Shown here in pieces: positions 56,094-64,000 of a stretch of DNA of 64,000 nucleotides; position 1 is the first letter of the stretch, and each line of letters starts with the position of its first letter. This DNA comes from Herbiconiux sp. A18JL235. GTDB taxonomy: Bacteria > Actinomycetota > Actinomycetes > Actinomycetales > Microbacteriaceae. The notes under the pieces were generated by a model. The model saw only the letters and a program-made list of their open reading frames with translations. It did not search any database and was not told where the DNA came from. Made by a program: the position numbers and the translations under genes. The stretch is from positions 3,807 to 67,806 of the forward strand of contig NZ_CP162512.1 in the NCBI RefSeq assembly GCF_040939305.1. Direction: 5' to 3'.

Positions 56094-57566
56094 TTATCCC
56101 TGGATGCCGGCGGCGGCCTTGAATGCTTCGTCGGTGTCTGTGATCTGCGTCTCCCACGGGGACCGGATGTGCTGCACCAGCGTCTCGGGGCGAGACGAGT
56201 ACTTGAAGATGTGGTGCCCGTCAGCCAGGCGCTCGATCTGCTGCGCCGTGTCGGGCCCGAACGCGAACGTTCGTGCCGCCCACAGGGCGTCCTCGCGCAG
56301 AGTCTGGCGGTGCACGTGCACGGTCTGCGCTTCTTGGATCATCGCCATGCCGGGAGATCCGGGCGGGATATCGGTGCCTTTGTGGAACACGAACACGTTC
56401 GACAGGCCGAGACCACGAGAGAGCTTCTGATTCGCGCGGGCGAGCTGCGCCGAGGGGCCAGCGGCGATATGCCAGCCTTCTTCGTAGATGCAGTTCGTCG
56501 CCCAGCCGCGGTCTTCGCGGAGGCGCCCGAGGAGCCACATGTGGCCGATCGCCATGACGGCCGGCACGGCGGGGCCCTGGTCGGGGAGCTGGGAAATATC
56601 GAATACGGTCAGCTTCCCGCGAAGGTCGACGTTCTTCGACGTCTCGCCATCGAGGAGGCCGCCGTAGTCCTGGAGCAGCGTGTTGAGGGTGAACCGGACG
56701 GAGAGGCCGGCCTGGTGCAGCGCGTCAATCGCCTGAGGCGAGAGGCCGGCGTAGTCGTCCATGTCGGCCACCCGCGACAGGTTCGGCAGCACATCCGCGA
56801 GAGTTGGCGTGCGGCCGTCCTGGTGCTCGGTGACGGTGCGGCGCAGAGCCGCGCGGAGGGCTTCTTCTTCCCACTCGTTCAGGGCCTGGTCTTCGCGGGC
56901 GAGGCGGGCGACGACGTTCAGGAGCTGCATCTGCCCGACCATGCCGGTGCCGCGGCTGATCATCGGGTCCAGGAGGTTCAGGCGGGTGCCGGAGCCGTCG
57001 ACGGCGAACTTGATCGGCTCGTGCCCGTAGGCGCGGGCAAGCTCCGCGTACTCGCCCTCTCCCCCGCGATCTTTCTTGTCGAACGTGCACGCGCGCCGCT
57101 TGTTCAACAGCAGCGGCCGGATCACGTAGACCGTCTTCGTCAGCGATGACTTCCCGGAGCCGACGTCGCCGATCACGACAACGTTCGGGCTCGACACCAG
57201 ACGCGGGGAGGCGTTGTAGGCCGTGACGGGGTCGTGGGCGATCATCGTGCGCGAAAGCACGTCGCGGCCGATCACGACACCGTTCGTGCCGGTGGGCGCT
57301 CCGATGATGGCCGTGTTCAGGATTTCGGCTTGCCTGGTCGACGTCGGGGCCCCCGGGAGGGCGGGAGCGTAGAAGCCGCGCCGGGCGGCACCGAGCTTGG
57401 CCCGCAGCCTGGACCCGGGCATCGTCCACGGCACGATCTCGCGCGCTTCTCCCGTGGCGTCGTCGATCTGAGCGACCGTCTCCACGGGCGGAGCGAACGC
57501 CCGGAGCACGGGCATGGTGTGCCAGGCCTTCTTGCGCTCGGTCTTCTCGGCGGCGTGGGTGCTCAC
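56094..57566 (-). CDS. VirB4/TraC-like conjugation ATPase
   Basis: A 490-residue cytoplasmic ATPase: Walker A GDVGSGKSS (about 133-141), Walker B-like NCIYEEGWHIAAGPS (about 370), and QTVHVHRQTLREDALWAART near the C-terminus. N-terminal part is shorter than in canonical VirB4, but the SCO6880-family gene adjacent may supply the N-terminal function. GTG start (AAGGAGG upstream) overlaps the SCO6880 stop. Powers pilus or channel assembly. Confidence 0.85.
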   Translation of the reverse strand: MSTHAAEKTERKKAWHTMPVLRAFAPPVETVAQIDDATGEAREIVPWTMPGSRLRAKLGAARRGFYAPALPGAPTSTRQAEILNTAIIGAPTGTNGVVIGRDVLSRTMIAHDPVTAYNASPRLVSSPNVVVIGDVGSGKSSLTKTVYVIRPLLLNKRRACTFDKKDRGGEGEYAELARAYGHEPIKFAVDGSGTRLNLLDPMISRGTGMVGQMQLLNVVARLAREDQALNEWEEEALRAALRRTVTEHQDGRTPTLADVLPNLSRVADMDDYAGLSPQAIDALHQAGLSVRFTLNTLLQDYGGLLDGETSKNVDLRGKLTVFDISQLPDQGPAVPAVMAIGHMWLLGRLREDRGWATNCIYEEGWHIAAGPSAQLARANQKLSRGLGLSNVFVFHKGTDIPPGSPGMAMIQEAQTVHVHRQTLREDALWAARTFAFGPDTAQQIERLADGHHIFKYSSRPETLVQHIRSPWETQITDTDEAFKAAAGIQG

Positions 57567-59212
57567 AGCGCCTCCTTTTCGCTCTTGCCCGCGAGGGCGT
57601 TCATGAACTTCGACCCGAACGAGGACCGGCCGGCGGTGAGGCCGCGACCGATTGGCCAGGTGGTTCCGGATGCGGCTGCCTGGTAGGAGTCTTGCCACTC
57701 CAGCCGTTCGATCCCTAGGCCGGTCGCGCATGTCTCTTCCAACGCGCGGGAGGCCCGCATGAGCGCATCCCGGTCGCGTTCGGAGATCGTGACGTAGCCG
57801 ACCCAGGAACCGCCGTGGTGGGGCGACCCGTGCGCTATGTCGCGCGCGCGCACCTTCGCCGCGGATAGGTTGGCGTCGGTCTCATCATTCGCGACTCGGC
57901 CGCTCTGCGCGTCGCCCAGCTTGTCGGCGTGATCCCGGGTGATGTCTTTCGAGGTGGCTGCCTTCGCTTCCGCCTTGGGAATCAGGTGAAGGTGGAACGA
58001 CAGCGTGCGAATGAACCGGATGTCAGCTCCGGTGAGAAGGTCGAGGGCCCAGAGCTGGCGGCGGGCACCCATCGCCATGTTCTCCGAGCGAATAGCAGCC
58101 GTGCGGTGCCACCACTGCACCGGAGTTCCCATGATCGGGTCGACGTCGTCGACGACGTGCGCGGAGAACTCATCGTGCGACGCAACGCCGAGCCGGGCCG
58201 GATCGACGCCTTTGACGAGGTCGATGGGTCGTGAGGGGTTCTGCTGGTGCAGCATGACCGCAGCCAGGCGCCGGGCGGTGAGCACGTCGACGTGCCCGAC
58301 GCGTGCCTCGGTGAGTCCGCGAAGCGTGGAGGTGATCTCCTGCCGCATCAGTCCCCGCCATCCATCGCGACCCTCACCGTATTTCGCGGCCGCTGCGTGG
58401 AACGCTGGCGTGATCGGCCACGACACGGTGAAGAAGTGGCGCTGCACCATCGCGTCCTCGCTGTTCAGGCGCAGAACGTTCTCGTACGAGCGCACCGCCT
58501 CGGCGGGCGCTTCCGCATCGAGGGCGCAGAGTACCCAGAACTCCTGCATCGCCGAGTCCGCCGGCAGCACGCGGGTGGTCATCTGCACGTCGCTGACCAG
58601 GTTCATTGGCGTCGCCCGGGATGCCAGGAACAGGCCGAACGCCTCGGCCGCGCGGCGAAGCTTCGCCGATGACTCTGATCCCGACACCTGCCCGGTGGCC
58701 GTGAACGTGACAGAGAGGTAGGGCTGCTCCCCCAGCGGGGCGTGCCAGGCGATTCCGGGCTCGTTGTGGCCGCATTGCAGCCAGCCCATCCCGTCGGCGC
58801 CGTCTGGGTGAGCGCGCATCGCCGTGAGCTGCCGAGCCGCCTCCCACTTCTCGGTACGTCCTCGCGCGTGGGCGACGGCTTGCTCGCGTTGGTCCCATTC
58901 AGCCACGTCGAACGGCTCGAAGACGTCGGTTCCGGTTTTCACTCGCGACTGCCACCGCGCCCGGCGGGTCCGCCGGTCGAGGATCGAGCCGCGGTGGGTG
59001 CGCTGAGTCAGGAAGAACACGACCAGTCCCGCTCCGAGGCCGAGCGCGAGCCCCCAGATACCGAACAGGGGCGTGAATGCCAGCATTGCCACGAACGCTC
59101 CGAGCAACCCGACGATGCGCGTCTTGGAGACGGTTCCGCCAAAGAACGAGCGGTGTCCGCCCTCGCCCCCGATGTACCGGGCGGCGTCGCTGTGGAGCTG
59201 TTCGGTGCTCAC
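57563..59212 (-). CDS. SCO6880-family type IV secretion protein
   Basis: A 549-residue protein with two N-terminal transmembrane helices (IVGLLGAFVAMLAFTPLFGI; GLALGLGAGLVVFFLT), a PrgI-like anchor, then a large cytoplasmic part with WEAARQLTAMRAHPDGADG and RALEETCATGLGIERLEWQD. Recognised as the SCO6880 family that pairs with actinobacterial VirB4 proteins. GTG start; its stop overlaps the VirB4-like start (GTGA) and its start overlaps the TrbL-like stop. Confidence 0.8.
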   Translation of the reverse strand: MSTEQLHSDAARYIGGEGGHRSFFGGTVSKTRIVGLLGAFVAMLAFTPLFGIWGLALGLGAGLVVFFLTQRTHRGSILDRRTRRARWQSRVKTGTDVFEPFDVAEWDQREQAVAHARGRTEKWEAARQLTAMRAHPDGADGMGWLQCGHNEPGIAWHAPLGEQPYLSVTFTATGQVSGSESSAKLRRAAEAFGLFLASRATPMNLVSDVQMTTRVLPADSAMQEFWVLCALDAEAPAEAVRSYENVLRLNSEDAMVQRHFFTVSWPITPAFHAAAAKYGEGRDGWRGLMRQEITSTLRGLTEARVGHVDVLTARRLAAVMLHQQNPSRPIDLVKGVDPARLGVASHDEFSAHVVDDVDPIMGTPVQWWHRTAAIRSENMAMGARRQLWALDLLTGADIRFIRTLSFHLHLIPKAEAKAATSKDITRDHADKLGDAQSGRVANDETDANLSAAKVRARDIAHGSPHHGGSWVGYVTISERDRDALMRASRALEETCATGLGIERLEWQDSYQAAASGTTWPIGRGLTAGRSSFGSKFMNALAGKSEKEAL

Positions 59213-60636
59213 GAGTCGGCTCCTTCGTCGTCCATGGTGTCCAGCGACTGCTGAGCGGCCGCATCGGTGTACTCGATCGCCTTCTCGCCGACCTTGGCTC
59301 CTACCGCGATCGCGCCGGCGGCGACCAACGTGGGAACGCCGATCACTGCCCCGACTCCGGTTGCCGACTCTCCGGCGCCCGCCGCCGCGGTCCCTGCGGC
59401 GATGCCCTCGCCCGCGCCCGCGACGCCGGCTGCCGTCCCGGATGCGCCGGCGCCTGCTCCGCCGGTCGCTGCCGCTACACCCACGCCACCCGCACCGGCT
59501 CCGGCAGCACCAGATTCAGCTCCAACGGCTCCAGAGCTTGCCCGCTGGGCCGCTGCCGCGCCGAGGCCACCACCTGCTGCGCTCGAGACGGGCAGATCCT
59601 CCACGGCCGCCGGTACGGCCTGAGATTCGCTCGTCGGCACCGACTGCTGGGTGGCTTCGGGGTGCTGCTTCTCCGTGACGGAGCTGAGCCTGTCCGACCC
59701 CCACGTGCCCGGATTCTTACCGGCTCCGTTGCTGCCGCCGGTACCCAGCGGGATAACGGGAGCGAAGTTCTTCAGCAGCAGGGGTGAGAACGCCGCGATG
59801 AATAGGGCGATCACGGCGACGATTAGAGTCACGAGCGACTGGAGGGATGCGTTGTTGCCAAAGGTGTTGACGCTTGACCCCATCATCTTGAACGCGACCC
59901 CGAGGAGCAGGAACAGCAGAGGGTGGGCGGCGAGAATGCCGATCCAGAGGCCAACGACGCGGAGACCGAATCGGCGGTGGTTCTCGTCGATGATCCACAC
60001 GATGCCGAGTGGAACAATCACTCCCATGAAGTAGAGCGCGACGAGCTGCACGATGAGGATGCACAGCACCAGCAGCAGACCGATCAGCATCAAGATCATC
60101 AGGATCGCAGCGACGGGCACTCCCCCGGCCATGCCGACCGGGTCAGCCTCGTCGAGCATCGTCTGGAACCCGCTGACCGTGTCGTCGATGCTGCCGGTGA
60201 TCCCCCAGCTCATGAAGACGTCCGAGAGCGAGTGGAAGAAGTTCACCAGCAGCAGACCGATCAGCGGTCCGAACATCGCCCCGCCCAAGAACAGAGGCGT
60301 GTAGAGGCCCAGGGACTCGGCAAGTGCCCGGCCGGATTGCTGGCCGCGCGCGGTCCGCACAAGCTGCATCAGCAGGATCACGACCATGACGAGGATCGCC
60401 GTCGCGAAGGAGATCGCATAGGCGCTAAGGAACCAGTCGACGGTGAGGTCCGGCAGCGTGGCAGAGGTCAACGCGGGGAGGAGATCGTTCGCGAGACTCT
60501 TCGACGCATCACGCATCGCCTCAAAAGTCTTGCCCCATGGGTCCTGGAAGAACCCCAGCACCTGCCCGCCACCGTTGATCAGATCGCCGATCCCATCAGA
60601 GGCGCACTCGAACGGGTTGGAGCATTCCGGTTCCAT
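59209..60636 (-). CDS. TrbL/VirB6-like conjugation membrane protein
   Basis: A 475-residue protein with about six helices in the first 290 residues (AISFATAILVMVVILLMQLV; ILMILMLIGLLLVLCILIVQ; LVALYFMGVIVPLGIVWIID), followed by a Gly/Ala-rich C-terminal region (about 350-450), a pattern of TrbL/VirB6. GGGAGG lies 8 bases upstream of the ATG. Start and stop overlap the neighbouring genes, so it is in the same operon. Forms part of the inner-membrane channel. Confidence 0.8.
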   Translation of the reverse strand: MEPECSNPFECASDGIGDLINGGGQVLGFFQDPWGKTFEAMRDASKSLANDLLPALTSATLPDLTVDWFLSAYAISFATAILVMVVILLMQLVRTARGQQSGRALAESLGLYTPLFLGGAMFGPLIGLLLVNFFHSLSDVFMSWGITGSIDDTVSGFQTMLDEADPVGMAGGVPVAAILMILMLIGLLLVLCILIVQLVALYFMGVIVPLGIVWIIDENHRRFGLRVVGLWIGILAAHPLLFLLLGVAFKMMGSSVNTFGNNASLQSLVTLIVAVIALFIAAFSPLLLKNFAPVIPLGTGGSNGAGKNPGTWGSDRLSSVTEKQHPEATQQSVPTSESQAVPAAVEDLPVSSAAGGGLGAAAAQRASSGAVGAESGAAGAGAGGVGVAAATGGAGAGASGTAAGVAGAGEGIAAGTAAAGAGESATGVGAVIGVPTLVAAGAIAVGAKVGEKAIEYTDAAAQQSLDTMDDEGADS

Positions 60637-61322
60637 CAGCAGCCTCCCGTGAACGTCGTCCCGATCGCATAGAGGTCTTGCGTAGTCCGAGTGAAGGAAC
60701 CGCTTTCGAGCTTCCACGCCCCTTCCTGCCACACCAGCGTGAAAGTGGAGGCCGAGCGCAGTTGAGGACTCAGTTCACCGTCGATGACGTATCCCGACCC
60801 AACGGAGACCTCGACTCTGTCGGGCTCGGCGGACTCGACATGCCAGACACCCGGCACTGTCGAAAGGTAGAACGGCGTTCCGTCGGGTACGACGCCCTGC
60901 GACGGATTCGGATTGGCGGCTGCGGCGGCCGCGAGATCCGAGAACCCTGGCGTCGCAGTTGGCGCGATCACCGCATCGGCTACCTGATTCGCTTCATCGC
61001 GTCCCGGCCCTGGATAGCGGAATGTCCATCGGACCATGGCGGCTGCGACCTCTACAGCCCCGTTTGTGGTGTGTGGCGCGGCCGCCTGCGCCGCGAGCAG
61101 CATCACGGCGTCGCGAGAGGGCCCGCCGAGGCATCCTGTGGGATCTTGGTCGGCGATGACGGTTGTGCTCGGCGTCGGCGTAGGTGCCGACGTCGCGGCG
61201 ACCTGCCCGGGCGGCGTCGGGCGTAGCGCGATGACGAGCACGACTACCGCCGCCGCGACAACTGCGGCTCCGGCGAGGAACCAGGGCCAGATGCGGCGTG
61301 GTGGTCGTGCTTGGGCTCGCAT
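60636..61322 (-). CDS. Single-pass conjugation protein, VirB8/TcpC-like
   Basis: A 228-residue protein: one transmembrane helix (IWPWFLAGAAVVAAAVVVLV, ~11-30), a Pro/Thr-rich linker, and an exterior domain with TFTLVWQEGAWKLESGSFTR that looks like the NTF2-like fold of VirB8/TcpC. Ends FTGGC. It comes between the small VirB2-like gene and TrbL. Role as channel scaffold inferred from fold and order. Confidence 0.65.
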   Translation of the reverse strand: MRAQARPPRRIWPWFLAGAAVVAAAVVVLVIALRPTPPGQVAATSAPTPTPSTTVIADQDPTGCLGGPSRDAVMLLAAQAAAPHTTNGAVEVAAAMVRWTFRYPGPGRDEANQVADAVIAPTATPGFSDLAAAAAANPNPSQGVVPDGTPFYLSTVPGVWHVESAEPDRVEVSVGSGYVIDGELSPQLRSASTFTLVWQEGAWKLESGSFTRTTQDLYAIGTTFTGGC

Positions 61323-61325
61323 GAG

Positions 61326-61637
61326 TCAGCTCCCGAAGACGGCCAGGATCGCGCCGACGATGACCGCGAGTGCGGCCAGGATGCCGAGCGAGATTCCTGA
61401 GACGAGCGCACGGGTGCGGCTGGTCTTGTACTCCATCGGGTTGTTACCAGCAGAGGCGGTCGCCATCGACGCGACGTTGACGAGGAGAAAGACGATCGCG
61501 CAGATGATCGCGAGGCCCCAGAGGCCGGCGAGCAGCTTCTGCCAGAGGGCGGTGAACTCGGCGCCGAAAATGGAGAAGTCGGGGATGATGCCGTCGATCG
61601 GGTTGTCGATCGCCAGCACGCGGGTGGTGAGGCTCAT
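61326..61637 (-). CDS. Small two-helix protein, VirB2-like pilin or channel subunit
   Basis: A 103-residue protein with two transmembrane segments (LAGLWGLAIICAIVFLLVNV and LVSGISLGILAALAVIVGAI) and a polar loop. Size and layout resemble VirB2/TrbC-type pilins, although no long signal peptide is evident. Followed directly by the VirB8-like gene. Confidence 0.65.
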   Translation of the reverse strand: MSLTTRVLAIDNPIDGIIPDFSIFGAEFTALWQKLLAGLWGLAIICAIVFLLVNVASMATASAGNNPMEYKTSRTRALVSGISLGILAALAVIVGAILAVFGS

Positions 61638-61654
61638 GGGTGTCTCCTTCTGGC

Positions 61655-62848
61655 TTACTTGGTGTTCTTCTGGATGGTGTGAATGACCGCGGCCGTGGCC
61701 GCGGTGAAGGCCGCCCGGGTGGCCGGTGACACCTTGCTGAGGGTGATCTGGCCGCGTTCGGCGATGTGCGGGTCGTAGGGGATGGTGAACACTCCCCCGA
61801 CACCGGCGCGCTCGATGATGTTGTCCAGACGAGCGACGAGCTGCGGGTTCTCAGGGCGACCGTCGACGAGCCGCACGATGATCGCCGTGTTCGCGAGCTG
61901 AGCACCCTTCGGGCTCTCAGAGCGGAGGCGGTCGAGCATGGCCACGGCTTCCAGGACGACGTCGGCCGAGTTCAGCACAGGGACCACGAGCGCATCCGCT
62001 GTCTCGATTGCCCCGGCGAACGCCGAGCTGGTGGGCTGATTGCCGGAGTCCATCACCCGGATGGCGTAGAACTCATCGATGACCCGGGCGGCTGACACGA
62101 CGTCGTCGTGGGTCAGCGGTGCACGGTTCCCAACGGAACCGATGATCGAGGCGTAACTGGTCTGCGGTGCGGTGTAGCCGGCGAGCTGGCCGGCGCTGCG
62201 GATGCCGGCCGCATCCCGCACCAGCTCCGCCACACCACGGGACGGGTTGCCCTCAGCACGGAACGAGAGCGTTCCCCGGTCGTCCGACACTTCGAGGACT
62301 GCGACCGATCCGCCACGGATCGTGGCGAGAAGGCCGCCAAGCACGATCGACGTCGGCGTCTTTCCGCTCGACCCCTTGGGGTTCGCGACGAGCACGCCTA
62401 CAGCCTCGGTGCCGACGAACTGCCGGATCACCGTCTCCCACCCGGCAAGCTGCGCCGCCGCCTGGAGCTGCTGCTTCTCCGACTCCCCCGGCTCCATTTT
62501 CAACCCGAGCCGGCTCATCAGTCCCCGCCACCCCTGGGTCGCGGTTGGGGCCTTCTCGATCGTGCTGATGACTGCCAGGTCATCGAGCGGTTCCGGCGCG
62601 AGCTCTGCCTGGAACTCGGCATCCGTGATTGGCGCAGCATGAGCGCCGACCACCCGCTCCGGCTCTTCGTTCTGCTCAACCGCGGTCACGACGTCAGCAG
62701 GCAACGGGCTCGCCGCGTCCTGCGTGGCGACTCCCCCACCTACAGCCCGGAAGCTGCGAGACGGAGCTACGTCCTCGACGTAGCCGGCCGCTTGATACGC
62801 CCCCGAAAAATGGGATGTGCGCGACTCACCGACAGGTTCTGAACTCAT
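61655..62848 (-). CDS. ParA/MinD-like ATPase of the transfer region
   Basis: A 397-residue protein. A 110-residue acidic, low-complexity N-terminus (PADVVTAVEQNEEPERVVGA) leads to a Walker-type ATPase with VANPKGSSGKTPTSIVLGGL (deviant Walker A, KGSSGKT), VLEVSDDRGTLSF and a later MDSGNQPTSSAF. It is the promoter-proximal gene of the transfer operon. ParA-like proteins at such positions may direct plasmid partition or position the transfer machinery; no ParB gene is seen in the window. Confidence 0.75.
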   Translation of the reverse strand: MSSEPVGESRTSHFSGAYQAAGYVEDVAPSRSFRAVGGGVATQDAASPLPADVVTAVEQNEEPERVVGAHAAPITDAEFQAELAPEPLDDLAVISTIEKAPTATQGWRGLMSRLGLKMEPGESEKQQLQAAAQLAGWETVIRQFVGTEAVGVLVANPKGSSGKTPTSIVLGGLLATIRGGSVAVLEVSDDRGTLSFRAEGNPSRGVAELVRDAAGIRSAGQLAGYTAPQTSYASIIGSVGNRAPLTHDDVVSAARVIDEFYAIRVMDSGNQPTSSAFAGAIETADALVVPVLNSADVVLEAVAMLDRLRSESPKGAQLANTAIIVRLVDGRPENPQLVARLDNIIERAGVGGVFTIPYDPHIAERGQITLSKVSPATRAAFTAATAAVIHTIQKNTK

Positions 62849-63210
62849 CTTTGGGACTCCAAGTCTCTTTCGTGTGCATGAAAGTTATGGTCAACCGACA
62901 AGGCTTGTCCGCATTGCGCCGAAACCTGCAAGTCGCAACGCATTGCCCGTCCATCAGCTAGACGCTTCCTGAATCTCGTCTGCACGTCGTCAAAGCGCGG
63001 AATTGAGACGAAGTGACCCAAGTTGCCCATATCCTCATACCCCCCGAAGTGGTGACTTCTCACTAGGTTATGCCTAACTTGGGACATTAGACCCGAATTC
63101 TCATGCTTGCTATTCAATTACAAGGTAGGAGCCCAGAGCCAATGACCGCCAGAACGCCCGACCTTTCAGGCCACACGACGACGCGACGGCCGCCGGGGCA
63201 CAATGGAGCC
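62849..63210. other. Regulatory gap between ParA-like gene and HTH regulator
   Basis: No credible gene in these 362 bases; the leftward frame at 62845-63117 has poor codon bias. An inverted repeat lies at 63015-63034 and 63066-63085 (GACCCAAGTT and AACTTGGGAC share 9 of 10 bases, with further matches), a probable operator for the divergent genes on either side. Confidence 0.5.
63015..63085. promoter_or_regulatory. Imperfect inverted repeat around CCAAGTT/AACTTGG
   Basis: Two 20-base arms match at 15 positions in inverted orientation, 31 bases apart. Located between the transfer operon and the plus-strand regulator. Confidence 0.45.
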
Positions 63211-63522
63211 ATGCCGAGCCGTCGCGACCCGACCGACATGCCCGAGCGAGCCGAGGTGGCCTATCGCTCGATTTCAGGCAGCTCGCGAATGATGACGCTG
63301 CGCTTCCTGCTCGACCACCCCAAATCGACAGTGGCCGCAATCGCGGACGCTACCGGCGTGAGCCCCGCATCAGCGCGCGTCTCGCTCACCGACCTCGAAG
63401 AAGCCGGCTACGTCACCGCTGACGTCGAAGGCCAGCGCAACGGGCGCACCGTCCGCTACTCCGCCGATCGAGGAAAGTTCGTCGACGACCTGAGCTTGCT
63501 CTGGTCCTGGATGGTTCGCTGA
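63211..63522 (+). CDS. Winged-helix transcriptional regulator (plasmid regulator)
   Basis: A 103-residue protein with a winged-helix core: SSRMMTLRFLLDHPKSTVAA, IADATGVSPASARVSLTDLE (recognition helix) and GYVTADVEGQRNGRTVRYSA (wing). Resembles ArsR/MarR-like single-domain regulators; no metal Cys. Divergent from the transfer operon and followed 19 bases later by the third palindrome (TTGACACCTACGTGTCAA), so it is the obvious candidate for the protein that binds that site. An alternative ATG 27 bases further in would remove a basic start region. Confidence 0.65.
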   Translation: MPSRRDPTDMPERAEVAYRSISGSSRMMTLRFLLDHPKSTVAAIADATGVSPASARVSLTDLEEAGYVTADVEGQRNGRTVRYSADRGKFVDDLSLLWSWMVR

Positions 63523-63541
63523 CTCCTCCAGCTCGAGCTGA

Positions 63542-63559
63542 TTGACACCTACGTGTCAA
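63542..63559. promoter_or_regulatory. Palindrome TTGACACCTACGTGTCAA (site 3)
   Basis: Differs from site 1 only in the centre (ACG for AGG). It lies 19 bases after the stop of the winged-helix regulator and before the right 97-bp repeat and the NrdH-like gene. Confidence 0.65.
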
Positions 63560-63611
63560 CGCCCCTCCCCCGCTGCGCGGGCGTTACAGCGCCAAGACCG
63601 GCCGCCACATC

Positions 63612-63708
63612 GTAGTTCGCTCCCGGCGCTCCGTTCCGGACTTCTCGAACGCGCCCCTGGCGGGGCTTATTTCGCCCGAGAACTCCGGCACTACGCGCCT
63701 CCCGCTCA
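63612..63708 (+). repeat. 97-bp inverted repeat, right copy; leader of the NrdH-like gene
   Basis: Reverse complement of 1-97 with one mismatch. A GCCCC-TGGC-GGGGC hairpin is followed by TTATTT, resembling an intrinsic terminator within the 5' leader, 54 bases before the NrdH start. Function could be attenuation, a recombination target, or a conserved leader RNA. Confidence 0.85.
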
Positions 63709-63762
63709 CCATCGATGCTCTTGCCGGTTTTGGCACTTCAAAACGTCTGGGAGGAACACATC

Positions 63763-64000
63763 ATGGTCACCGTCTACGGCCGAAGCAACTGCGCACAGTG
63801 CACCGCCACCACGCGAACCCTCGACATCAAGGACGTCGATCACGTCTACCTCGACGTGGAGCAGTACCCCGAGGTCTGCGACTACCTTCGCTCGCTCGGG
63901 CACCAGCAGCTCCCCGTCGTGATCGCCGGGCCGGCCCACTGGTCGGGCTTCCGCCCCGACCTCATCGTGGCGCTGGCTCGCAAGGCCGATTCGATTAATT
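63763..64000 (+). CDS. NrdH-like glutaredoxin-type redoxin (truncated by window end)
   Basis: 79 residues are present; the reading frame is still open at the end of the window. Starts MVTVYGRSNCAQCTATTRTL with the CAQC active site near residue 10, then YLDVEQYPEVCDYLRSLG and LPVVIAGPAHWSGFRPD, the WSGFRPD region characteristic of NrdH. NrdH gives electrons to class Ib ribonucleotide reductase, but standalone plasmid copies also occur, perhaps in thiol stress. GGAGGAA precedes the ATG by 7 bases. Confidence 0.8.
   Translation, partial: MVTVYGRSNCAQCTATTRTLDIKDVDHVYLDVEQYPEVCDYLRSLGHQQLPVVIAGPAHWSGFRPDLIVALARKADSIN

Noticed and set aside
62845..63117. Leftward 90-codon frame in the gap upstream of the ParA-like gene
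   Set aside because: Overlaps the inverted repeat and the ParA start region; no RBS or family.
63542..63559. Palindrome as ParB parS site
   Set aside because: It does not match the TGTTTCACGTGAAACA type of parS, and no ParB is visible, so I kept it only as an unknown operator or centromere candidate.
1..64000. CRISPR arrays, rRNA, tRNA, insertion sequences
   Set aside because: I looked for regularly spaced repeats, transposase motifs and tRNA-like arms and saw none that I could support; a tRNA search program would be decisive.

Overview
The window looks like part of a large conjugative plasmid (or integrative conjugative element) of a high-GC actinomycete, most likely a Microbacteriaceae-type organism. 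Evidence: GC-rich coding with many GTG/TTG starts, ATGA/GTGA stop-start overlaps, several apparently leaderless mRNAs, an actinobacterial-style type IV secretion block (SCO6880-family protein plus VirB4-like ATPase), a CmtR/P-type ATPase pair as in mycobacteria, and a replication-relaxation-type protein. I see no rRNA, tRNA, CRISPR array or transposase. Family names are from recognition of motifs only; nothing was searched.

Layout. 0-5.5 kb: plasmid core, with a hypothetical protein, a coupling-protein-like ATPase, a replication-relaxation protein, a 650-bp gap with a very large inverted repeat (candidate origin), a Rep-like HTH protein and a ribbon-helix-helix repressor. 5.5-10.8 kb: candidate phage-defence island (a two-gene unit whose second gene has an Abi_C-type C-terminus, a winged-helix protein, and an AIPR protein with a Mrr-like N-terminus). 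10.9-12.2 kb: a potassium-channel-like gene between two copies of a ~112-bp repeat. 12.3-24.1 kb: copper region (acyltransferase, CPH-type ATPase, CsoR, Cys-rich copper-storage-like protein, and a long minus-strand operon copZ-copA-leader-DUF305-leader-M23-120 aa protein-lipoprotein). 24.1-30.3 kb: arsenic region (aquaporin, ArsR-ArsC fusion, two more ArsC-like proteins, two flavoproteins, ArsR, ArsN-like acetyltransferase) without an arsenite pump. 30.4-34.1 kb: CmtR, SPC-type metal ATPase, Ca2+/H+ antiporter-like protein. 34.2-54.3 kb: an envelope island: NlpC/P60 and M23 hydrolases, acyltransferase, LspA, Lnt, ResB, CcdA/TlpA/DsbA, CopC, CopD-CtaG, CtaG, a CDF metal exporter. 54.5-64 kb: conjugation genes (VirB1-like hydrolase, VirB4-like, SCO6880, VirB6/TrbL-like, two small membrane proteins, a ParA-like ATPase), a regulator and the start of an NrdH-like redoxin.

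Main novelty. Seven small membrane proteins scattered from 12 to 54 kb share a C-terminal tail of the form L-x-[IV]-[ST]-R-[TI]-stop (degenerate in two copies). Each lies just upstream, on the same strand, of an envelope or copper gene: two before acyltransferases, three before M23 peptidases, one before a DUF305 lipoprotein, one before the copD-ctaG-copC operon. In all seven cases the RNA at the end of the small gene (last codons, stop codon, or the bases just after it) is complementary to RNA at or just upstream of the ribosome-binding site of the next gene. The strongest is a 15-bp pairing with one mismatch at 47.1 kb. I propose that these genes are regulatory leaders, in the manner of SecM/MifM or erm attenuators, whose translation or arrest opens the next gene. 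This is inference from sequence and needs experimental test.

Other linking signals: CsoR-like CCCTAGGG boxes at several copper promoters; an 18-bp palindrome (TTGACACCTAGGTGTCAA) at three transfer-region sites; and a 97-bp inverted repeat at the two ends of the window, one copy of which is the 5' leader of the nrdH-like gene.
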